This document shows positions 1 to 4,674 of a stretch of 5,670 bases of DNA, piece after piece. The translations under genes and the position numbers were made by a program. Position 1 is the first letter of the stretch. Every line of letters begins with the position of its first letter. The notes beneath the pieces were generated by a model that ran no database searches, was not told the DNA's origin, and saw nothing but the letters and a program-made list of their open reading frames with translations. The DNA comes from Lachnospiraceae bacterium (GTDB lineage: Bacteria > Bacillota > Clostridia > Lachnospirales > Lachnospiraceae): assembly GCA_017483425.1 (NCBI GenBank), contig JAFUWM010000232.1, forward strand, positions 1-5,670, given 5' to 3'.

Positions 1-741
1 ATGAGCATAGGTCTGCTCCAGAAATACAACGTGCTGCATAACACATTCCTTCTTTTTGTAATAGGAGCGCTGATCGGAGTTGTATGCGGCTTCCTTAACG
101 GCATTATCATAGCAAAGGGTCATGTTGCCCCTATCATCTGTACGATGGGCTTCATGTATATCTGGAGAGGCATGGCATATGTCATATCAAACAACAACTG
201 GGCTTCCGGAATGGACGTTGCGGGCTTCTCGGATTTCGGAAAGGACGGAGCTCCCGGACCGTATATCATTCTGATCCTTGCATACGTAGTATTTTTCATA
301 GTCATGAAGTGGACACGCTTCGGGCGCAGGATCTACGCAGTCGGAAGTAATACGGAAGCGGCTCAGGTTTCAGGTATAAATGTGGATCGCACGCTTACAA
401 GCGTTTATACGATAATGGGCTTCCTTGCGGGGCTTGCGGGAGTGCTTTCGGTTTCGATCTACGCATCGGCGCAGCCCAACATGCAATACGGTAAGGAGAT
501 GGATGTCATAGCGGCCTGTGTTATCGGCGGTGTATCCATGAGCGGTGGACGCGGCAGCGTGGCGGGGACATTCCTTGGAGCTTTGATAATAGGTATAATT
601 TCAAAGGCTCTGCCTATGGTAAACATACCCAATTTCTGGCAGAACCTGATAAAAGGTGTCATCATACTGGCGGTGGTTGTTCTTAACGTCGTGACACAGC
701 GTACCATGGAAAGACAGAATCTGTTAAGGAGGGAGATGTAA
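1..741 (+). CDS. rhaP: Sugar ABC transporter permease, RhaP-like (5' partial)
   Basis: Inner-membrane permease of a carbohydrate ABC importer of the ribose/rhamnose/autoinducer-2 type (BPD_transp_2 family). The visible 246 residues hold several hydrophobic segments (about 15-38, 44-62, 88-103, 134-154, 168-178, 188-202, 217-232). They also carry family landmarks: RGMAYV at 56-61, FGRRIYAVGSN at 107-117, and the cytoplasmic-loop region CVIGGVSMSGGRGSVAGT at 173-190 that contacts the ATPase. Family members are about 310-340 residues, so roughly 75-90 N-terminal residues lie left of the window. The ATG at position 1 is probably an internal methionine. From memory, the C-terminal half resembles rhizobial RhaP more than LsrC or RbsC, and the RhaP-then-RhaQ order fits. 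The stop codon overlaps the next start by one base, so the two are translationally coupled. The permease class is nearly certain; the rhamnose assignment rests on rhaS and rhaB nearby. Confidence 0.85.
   Translation: MSIGLLQKYNVLHNTFLLFVIGALIGVVCGFLNGIIIAKGHVAPIICTMGFMYIWRGMAYVISNNNWASGMDVAGFSDFGKDGAPGPYIILILAYVVFFIVMKWTRFGRRIYAVGSNTEAAQVSGINVDRTLTSVYTIMGFLAGLAGVLSVSIYASAQPNMQYGKEMDVIAACVIGGVSMSGGRGSVAGTFLGALIIGIISKALPMVNIPNFWQNLIKGVIILAVVVLNVVTQRTMERQNLLRREM
726..733 (+). promoter_or_regulatory. Ribosome binding site of second permease gene
   Basis: AAGGAGGG lies inside the last codons of the first permease gene, 7 bases before the ATG at 741. It is a near-perfect Shine-Dalgarno sequence. 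It fixes the start at 741, where the upstream stop and this start share one base (TAATG). Confidence 0.85.
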
Positions 742-1760
742 TGGCCGGAAGATCAGGAAGAGAAATATCCGCTGCTCCCGAGGGCGGCATAAAGTCAAAG
801 ATCCTCTCCTGGGAGGGCGCTCTGGTACTCATACTTATCGGAGTAAATATCCTCGGTGTAGCTATATCACCTAATTATAATGTAAACAATGTGCTGCGTG
901 AGATGCCGAGATACCTTGCCGAGATATTCATGATGTTCGGCATGGGATACATACTTGTACTCGGAGACATTGATATTTCCGTGGGAGCTCTGGTATGTCT
1001 GGCAGGTACGGTAACAGTGCTTTCATCAAACGCAGGCGCGCCTTTTGCAGTCGCGGTCATAATCTGCCTTGCTGTAGGACTTCTGGGCGGCATGCTGAAT
1101 GGCTTTATCGCTACAAGGTTCACGGAATTGCCTACCATGATAGTAACGCTCGGAACCCAGATAATATTCAGGGGCATTGCCGAAGTATTGTTTGAAACAT
1201 GGGGCAACGGCGGCGGTACGGCTTCCATGGCGGACACCAAGGGACTCATGGTTCTTGCAAAGAAGATAGGACCTTTCCCGATAGCGTTCTTCTGCGTTAT
1301 CATTGTCGGAGTCATAATGATCACTGTGCTCGCGAAGACAACCTTTGGAAGAAAGCTCTATGCGATAGGCTCCAATAAACCGGCAGCCTACTACGCAGGC
1401 ATCAAGGTCGAAAAGATCAGATTCATCTGCTATTCACTGCTTGGATTCCTGGCAGGGCTCTGCGCATTGTTCCTGCTTACGGCGACATTCGGATCAAACA
1501 CGACTACCGGACAGGGCTTCGAGATGGAAGTCATAGCGATGTGCGTATTCGGCGGCATAGCGACGACAGGAGGTAAGGGAAATCTTATAGGCGGATTTAT
1601 TGCGGCATTCATCATTGTCTGCCTTCGCATAGCTTTGGGACAGAGGAATATAAACACTCAGGTTATCCTCGTGATCATAGGGCTTATGCTTATAATCTCC
1701 GTCCTTGTCCCTTCGATCAGCAATGCGATAACCGCGAAGAAAAAAAGAGCTAAAACCTGA
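741..1760 (+). CDS. rhaQ: Sugar ABC transporter permease, RhaQ-like
   Basis: Second permease of the importer, 339 residues and full length for the family (BPD_transp_2). A hydrophilic N-terminus (1-22) is followed by repeated membrane segments (about 25-42, 58-76, 80-95, 101-124, 134-150, 180-198, 228-248, 263-272, 282-299, 307-327) and a basic cytoplasmic tail (KKKRAK). Motifs seen are GDIDISVGA at 75-83, ELPTMIVTLGT at 129-139, FRGIAEVLF at 143-151, FGRKLYAIGSN at 202-212, and GFEMEVIAMCVFGGIATTGGKG at 259-280, the last being the ATPase-coupling region. From memory the LSWE start, the ELP(S/T)-VT-GT stretch and the G-E-EV---V-GG block match rhizobial RhaQ. The two permeases presumably form a heterodimer. 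The start is set by AAGGAGGG seven bases upstream and by coupling to the preceding gene. An LsrD-like role in autoinducer-2 uptake is the main alternative, since gene order ATPase-permease-permease-binding protein is shared; the adjacent rhamnulokinase argues for rhamnose. Confidence 0.88.
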   Translation: MAGRSGREISAAPEGGIKSKILSWEGALVLILIGVNILGVAISPNYNVNNVLREMPRYLAEIFMMFGMGYILVLGDIDISVGALVCLAGTVTVLSSNAGAPFAVAVIICLAVGLLGGMLNGFIATRFTELPTMIVTLGTQIIFRGIAEVLFETWGNGGGTASMADTKGLMVLAKKIGPFPIAFFCVIIVGVIMITVLAKTTFGRKLYAIGSNKPAAYYAGIKVEKIRFICYSLLGFLAGLCALFLLTATFGSNTTTGQGFEMEVIAMCVFGGIATTGGKGNLIGGFIAAFIIVCLRIALGQRNINTQVILVIIGLMLIISVLVPSISNAITAKKKRAKT

Positions 1761-1800
1761 ACATTAAAATATTACTGTTAATAAGAAAAATTTACGATAG

Positions 1801-1831
1801 TTAAGTTTTTTTGCATTTGCTAAGATACAAT
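1801..1831 (+). promoter_or_regulatory. Candidate promoter of rhaS-like gene
   Basis: A -10 box TACAAT (1826-1831, 5 of 6 consensus bases) lies downstream of a TTAAG-T7 tract (1801-1812). No good -35 sits at 16-18 bp; TTAAGT at 1801 would give a 19-bp spacer. A transcription start near 1838 would give a leader of about 45 bases. The 123-bp gap after rhaQ, with no convincing terminator in it, suggests that rhaS is made from this promoter and also by read-through. The same -10 sequence occurs in the candidate rhaB promoter. Confidence 0.4.
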
Positions 1832-1850
1832 CACATAGAAACCGCACATA

Positions 1851-1862
1851 TTAGTGCACTAA
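1851..1862. promoter_or_regulatory. 12-bp perfect palindrome, operator-like
   Basis: TTAGTGCACTAA is identical to its own reverse complement. It lies about 20 bases after the candidate -10 box and 7 bases before the ribosome binding site of rhaS, a typical place for a repressor operator. No regulator gene is present in the window, so any ligand or protein partner is unknown. One such palindrome is expected by chance in a window of this size, so position is the main argument. Confidence 0.35.
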
Positions 1863-1868
1863 GAATAT

Positions 1869-1875
1869 AAGGAGG
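1869..1875 (+). promoter_or_regulatory. Ribosome binding site of rhaS-like gene
   Basis: AAGGAGG stands 8 bases before the ATG at 1884. It is a strong Shine-Dalgarno that selects this start, which is followed directly by a basic signal-peptide N-region (MKKK). Confidence 0.85.
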
Positions 1876-1883
1876 AACGATTT

Positions 1884-3029
1884 ATGAAAAAGAAAGTACT
1901 CAGTGTACTGCTCGCTACAACAGTAGTTGCTTCTCTTCTTGCAGGATGCGGCTCAAGCGCGGCAGATACAGCAGCTCCGGCAGCAGCAGAGGAAGAGGCA
2001 CCCGCTGAAGAGGAGGAAGCTCCGGCAGAAGAAGCAGCACCTGCAGAGGAGGAAGCTCCGGCAGAAGAGGCAGCTCCTGCAGCAGATGCAAGCGGAGCAA
2101 CCTACGCGCTTGTTACGAAGTCAGCCGGCAATCCTTTCATGGAGCGTATGGCTTCAGGTTTCCAGGAGGCAGTAGAGGCAGAGGGCGGCACAGTAGTTAT
2201 CCAGAATCCTGAGGCAGCTACACCCGATGCGCAGATCTCAGTTATACAGTCTCTTATTTCACAGGGCGTAAGCTCTATAGCAGTAGACGGAAATGATGCA
2301 AACGCTCTTACCGCTGTTCTTACAGAGGCTTCAGATGCAGGCATCAAGATCCTTACTCTTGACTCTGATGTGGCACCTGATACACGTACAGTATACTGCA
2401 ACCAGGCAGGTGTTTCACAGATAGGCGAGACTCTTATGGAGGCAGTTTATGATCTTACAGGCGGAGAAGGTGACTGGGCAATCCTTTCAGCTACATCCCA
2501 GGCTACAAACCAGAACGCATGGATCGATGCTATGAAGAGCCTTATGGAGAGCGACAGCAAGTATGCAAATCTTAACCTTGTAGAAGTAGCATATGGTGAT
2601 GACGAGCCTCAGAAGTCAACAGACCAGACACAGGCGCTTCTTCAGAACTATCCTGATCTTAAGGTTATCTGCGCACCTACAACAGTTGGTATCGCAGCAG
2701 CAGCAAAGGTTCTTCAGGATCAGAATTCTTCTGTTAAGCTTACAGGCCTTGGTCTTCCTTCAGAGATGGCTGAGTACATCGGCGACGACGATGCACATTC
2801 ATGCCCTTATATGTATCTGTGGAATCCTATCGACCTTGGCAGACTTGCAGGTTATACATCTATCGCACTTGTTGACGGCAGCATCACAGGCGCAGCAGGC
2901 GACAGCTTCACAGCAGGTGACCTCGGCGATTATACAGTAGAGGAGATCGACGGTTCTACTCAGATCATCCTCGGACCTCCTTTCAAGTTTGATCCTTCAA
3001 ACATTGATGATTGGAAGACTGTATACTAA
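1884..3029 (+). CDS. rhaS: Rhamnose-type ABC transporter substrate-binding lipoprotein
   Basis: Extracytoplasmic sugar-binding protein that delivers substrate to the two permeases; 381 residues. MKKK plus a hydrophobic stretch ends in the lipobox LLAGC, so Cys22 should be lipidated and anchor the protein to the outer face of the membrane. Residues 26-72 are an Ala/Glu/Pro linker containing a 12-residue unit repeated in tandem. Residues 73-381 form a type I periplasmic-binding fold (Peripla_BP_4). Blocks ILSATSQATNQNAWID (200-215), APTTVG (264-269), TGLGLPSEM (287-295) and WNPIDLG (313-319) match my memory of rhizobial RhaS closely, and LsrB or RbsB less well. Leucine is almost always CTT (about 27 of 33), unlike the more mixed neighbours, which suggests high expression. 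It sits downstream of the permeases with its own candidate promoter and ends before a strong terminator. Rhamnose is the likely ligand; rhamnulose or another deoxy sugar is possible. Confidence 0.9.
   Translation: MKKKVLSVLLATTVVASLLAGCGSSAADTAAPAAAEEEAPAEEEEAPAEEAAPAEEEAPAEEAAPAADASGATYALVTKSAGNPFMERMASGFQEAVEAEGGTVVIQNPEAATPDAQISVIQSLISQGVSSIAVDGNDANALTAVLTEASDAGIKILTLDSDVAPDTRTVYCNQAGVSQIGETLMEAVYDLTGGEGDWAILSATSQATNQNAWIDAMKSLMESDSKYANLNLVEVAYGDDEPQKSTDQTQALLQNYPDLKVICAPTTVGIAAAAKVLQDQNSSVKLTGLGLPSEMAEYIGDDDAHSCPYMYLWNPIDLGRLAGYTSIALVDGSITGAAGDSFTAGDLGDYTVEEIDGSTQIILGPPFKFDPSNIDDWKTVY
2010..2081 (+). repeat. Two tandem 36-bp units in rhaS linker
   Basis: Copies at 2010-2045 and 2046-2081 differ at only two bases, both silent. 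Each encodes EEEAPAEEAAPA (residues 43-54 and 55-66). A degenerate partial copy (EEEAPAE, residues 36-42) precedes them. The unit is in frame, so gain or loss of copies would change only the length of the acidic tether between the lipid anchor and the binding domain. Confidence 0.9.
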
Positions 3030-3055
3030 GAAGCAGTACGACTGATAAGAGGATC

Positions 3056-3091
3056 AAAAAGGAGCCTCCCGGAAATCCGGGAGGCTCTTAT
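3056..3091. terminator. Bidirectional intrinsic terminator between rhaS and rhaB
   Basis: A perfect 11-bp GC-rich stem (3062-3072 with 3077-3087) closes an AAAT loop. On the minus strand it is followed by TTTTT (complement of 3056-3060), a good terminator for rhaB. On the plus strand it is followed by the weaker TTATC, which would stop rhaS transcripts less sharply. It is the only strong hairpin between the two convergent genes (stops at 3029 and 3114). Confidence 0.92.
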
Positions 3092-3113
3092 CAATCTCAC
3101 AAATTGTACAGCG

Positions 3114-4511
3114 TTATTTGTATATTTTGATCTCAAATGATCCAGCCACGCAGGTACGCGCTTCATCCAAGCCGGAAAACAGCTTCTTTCCTATCATCTG
3201 ACAGAGGATATTTCCAAGAGCGGTAGCTTCGCCGGGACCCGCATAAACAGGAACACCTGCATATTTTGAGCTGAGCTCGTTAAGCCAGACGGCATTGGAG
3301 CCTCCTCCTATGATGTGTATCCGGTCGTATGTCCTTCCGGTAAGCTCTTCTATCTCTTTCAGCTTGTCAGCATAGCATTTTGCCAGACTGTTATAAACCA
3401 CTGCCGCAAGCTGGGGCAGGGTTTCGGGAACATCCTGTGATGTTTCCCGGCATTTATCCTGTATCGCTTTTACCATATCATCCGGAGCAAGAAAAGCGTC
3501 ATCCTGACAATCTACTATAGAGCTTATGGATTCCTTTGAGGCTTCATCGCATATTTCCCCATAGCCCTTGTCAGGAGCCAGCTTATTCCTTACGGACTGG
3601 ATCATCCAAAGCCCCATTATATTGGTCAGATATGTGATCTTCCCGTCATAGCCGCCTTCGTTCGTGAAATTCTTGCTCTGGCTCAGCTCCGAGCAGTTCG
3701 GATCATCCTTTTCCACGCCCATGAGGGACCACGTTCCCGAGCTTATATAGCAGACATTTTTTTCTGTAGTCGGAATAGCCATGACAGCGCTTGCGGTATC
3801 ATGTGTAGGAGGCAGGACAACGTCGCAGTTAAACCCGACTTCCCTCTGCACGGCTTCCGTCAGGCATCCGATATTTGTGCCCGGCATGCGTATCTCCTGC
3901 AATATCTTTTTGGGAAAACCGAGCTTTTCTACCAGCTCATAGTCCCAGTCTCTTGTATCGGGGTTTACCAGCTGGCTTGTGGTTGCCTCCGAGTATTCCT
4001 GGACTTTTTTTCCTGAGAGCAGGAAATGGAAATAATCAGGCATCATCAGCATCGCTTCGGCTTTTTCAAGCTCATCGGGATGCTGTATCTTCAGCGCCAT
4101 AAGCTGATAGATGGTATTGTATATTGCCTTCTGAATACCGGTACGCCCGTAAAGTTCCTTTTCAGGGATGATCTTTGAGACCTCGAGATCCATGCCGTCT
4201 GTCCTGTGGTCACGATAGCCCACGGCCTGACCGATCTTGTTGTCGTCCTTGTCAAGAAGCACGAAATCAACCCCCCAGGTATCCACGCCGATGCTCACAG
4301 GCACCTTTCCGATCTCCCTGCACTTTTTCATTCCTGCAAGGATCTCCTTAAAAAGCCTGTCCGTATCCCAGCTTAAGGTGCCGTCTTTTTCATCCATTCC
4401 GTTCCAGAAACGGTAAACTTCTTCAAGGACGAGCTTCCCGTCTTTCAAATACCCCAGTATGTGGCGGCCGCTGCTGGCGCCGATATCCACCGCAAGAAAA
4501 TACTGCTCCAT
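3114..4511 (-). CDS. rhaB: Rhamnulokinase
   Basis: Cytoplasmic FGGY-family kinase that transfers phosphate from ATP to L-rhamnulose, giving L-rhamnulose-1-phosphate, the second step of rhamnose breakdown after the isomerase. It has 465 residues (E. coli RhaB has 489). Domain I opens with the phosphate-binding loop VDIGASSGR (8-16) and has GVDTWGVDFVLLD (75-87) and YRDHRTDG (99-106), close to the E. coli protein as I remember it. HDTASAV (237-243) carries Asp238, the expected catalytic base. SSGTWSLMG (257-265) is the second phosphate motif, and IIGGGSNAVWLNEL (400-413) with AGPGEATALGN (424-434) forms the nucleotide site. All key residues are present, so the enzyme should be active. It starts 9 bases after AGGAGGT, converges on rhaS and ends before the shared terminator. 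No isomerase or aldolase gene is present in the window. LsrK and xylulokinase were considered, but the motif blocks favour RhaB clearly. Confidence 0.95.
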   Translation of the reverse strand: MEQYFLAVDIGASSGRHILGYLKDGKLVLEEVYRFWNGMDEKDGTLSWDTDRLFKEILAGMKKCREIGKVPVSIGVDTWGVDFVLLDKDDNKIGQAVGYRDHRTDGMDLEVSKIIPEKELYGRTGIQKAIYNTIYQLMALKIQHPDELEKAEAMLMMPDYFHFLLSGKKVQEYSEATTSQLVNPDTRDWDYELVEKLGFPKKILQEIRMPGTNIGCLTEAVQREVGFNCDVVLPPTHDTASAVMAIPTTEKNVCYISSGTWSLMGVEKDDPNCSELSQSKNFTNEGGYDGKITYLTNIMGLWMIQSVRNKLAPDKGYGEICDEASKESISSIVDCQDDAFLAPDDMVKAIQDKCRETSQDVPETLPQLAAVVYNSLAKCYADKLKEIEELTGRTYDRIHIIGGGSNAVWLNELSSKYAGVPVYAGPGEATALGNILCQMIGKKLFSGLDEARTCVAGSFEIKIYK

Positions 4512-4520
4512 AATACATAT

Positions 4521-4527
4521 ACCTCCT
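4521..4527 (-). promoter_or_regulatory. Ribosome binding site of rhaB
   Basis: AGGAGGT on the minus strand, 9 bases before the ATG at 4511. It supports this start, after which the phosphate loop falls at the usual distance from the N-terminus. Confidence 0.85.
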
Positions 4528-4549
4528 ATCTTTTTCAGATTTAATATTT

Positions 4550-4578
4550 ATTGTAAGTTTTTTTGATACCAAATACAA
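4550..4578 (-). promoter_or_regulatory. Candidate rhaB promoter
   Basis: On the minus strand, -35 TTGTAT (4578-4573, 3 of 6 matches) and -10 TACAAT (4555-4550, 5 of 6) stand 17 bp apart. The predicted start near 4543 leaves a leader of about 30 bases ending in the ribosome binding site. The weak -35 would fit a promoter that needs an activator, which is inference. Confidence 0.45.
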
Positions 4579-4583
4579 GAAGA

Positions 4584-4617
4584 TGTGCAGTGACGGCGTT
4601 AAGCGCCGGGGTGCGCA
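4584..4617. promoter_or_regulatory. Two-part inverted repeat between divergent promoters
   Basis: Outer arms TGTGCA (4584-4589) and TGCGCA (4612-4617) pair over 6 bp with one G-T wobble. Inner arms CGGCG (4594-4598) and CGCCG (4604-4608) pair perfectly around TTAAG. The internal loop is GTGA opposite GGG. It sits between the candidate -35 boxes of rhaB (ends 4578) and the GGDEF gene (begins 4626), about 5 and 8 bp from each. It could be a shared operator, or, if transcription starts just before it, a folded 5' leader. It lacks a T-run, so it is not an intrinsic terminator. I do not recognise it as a known riboswitch. Confidence 0.45.
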
Positions 4618-4625
4618 ATGGCCGA

Positions 4626-4654
4626 TTGAAACTAATAACTGGAAATATTATCAT
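4626..4654 (+). promoter_or_regulatory. Candidate promoter of GGDEF gene
   Basis: -35 TTGAAA (4626-4631, 5 of 6) and -10 TATCAT (4649-4654, 5 of 6) are separated by 17 bp. The expected start near 4661 leaves only about 14 bases before the ATG at 4675, with no recognisable Shine-Dalgarno. Translation may therefore be weak or nearly leaderless, or a different start may be used. Confidence 0.45.
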
Positions 4655-4674
4655 GTTAGTGATAGATTAGTATC

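Noticed and set aside
875..1324. Long antisense open frame (149 codons) opposite the second permease gene
   Set aside because: It mirrors a well-supported permease gene with clear motifs, has no ribosome binding site, and its residue make-up is what the complement of membrane codons gives.
1..1760. Autoinducer-2 (Lsr) importer
   Set aside because: The order of permeases and binding protein also fits lsrCDB, but the binding-protein motifs and the convergent rhamnulokinase favour rhamnose, and no lsrF, lsrG or lsrK-like gene is visible.
1770..1783. Small hairpin TATTA-CTGT-TAATA after the second permease gene
   Set aside because: The stem is 5 bp, all A-T, with no T-run after it, so it is not a credible terminator.
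1836..1850. Possible catabolite-responsive element in the rhaS leader
   Set aside because: It matches the WTGNAANCGNWNNCW consensus with two mismatches, including the T of the left TG pair and the right-hand C, so it is too degenerate to list as a site, though its position over the transcription start would fit.
1915..2100. Leucine/proline-rich antisense frame opposite the rhaS linker
   Set aside because: It is produced by the GAG/GCA-rich tandem repeat read backwards, not by a separate gene.
4626..4640. Possible catabolite-responsive element in the divergent region
   Set aside because: It matches 13 of 15 consensus positions, but the two mismatches are the central CG, the most conserved part.
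4580..4674. Cyclic-di-GMP, fluoride or preQ1 riboswitch upstream of the GGDEF gene
   Set aside because: I compared the region from memory with these consensus cores and found no match; only the two-part hairpin is supported.
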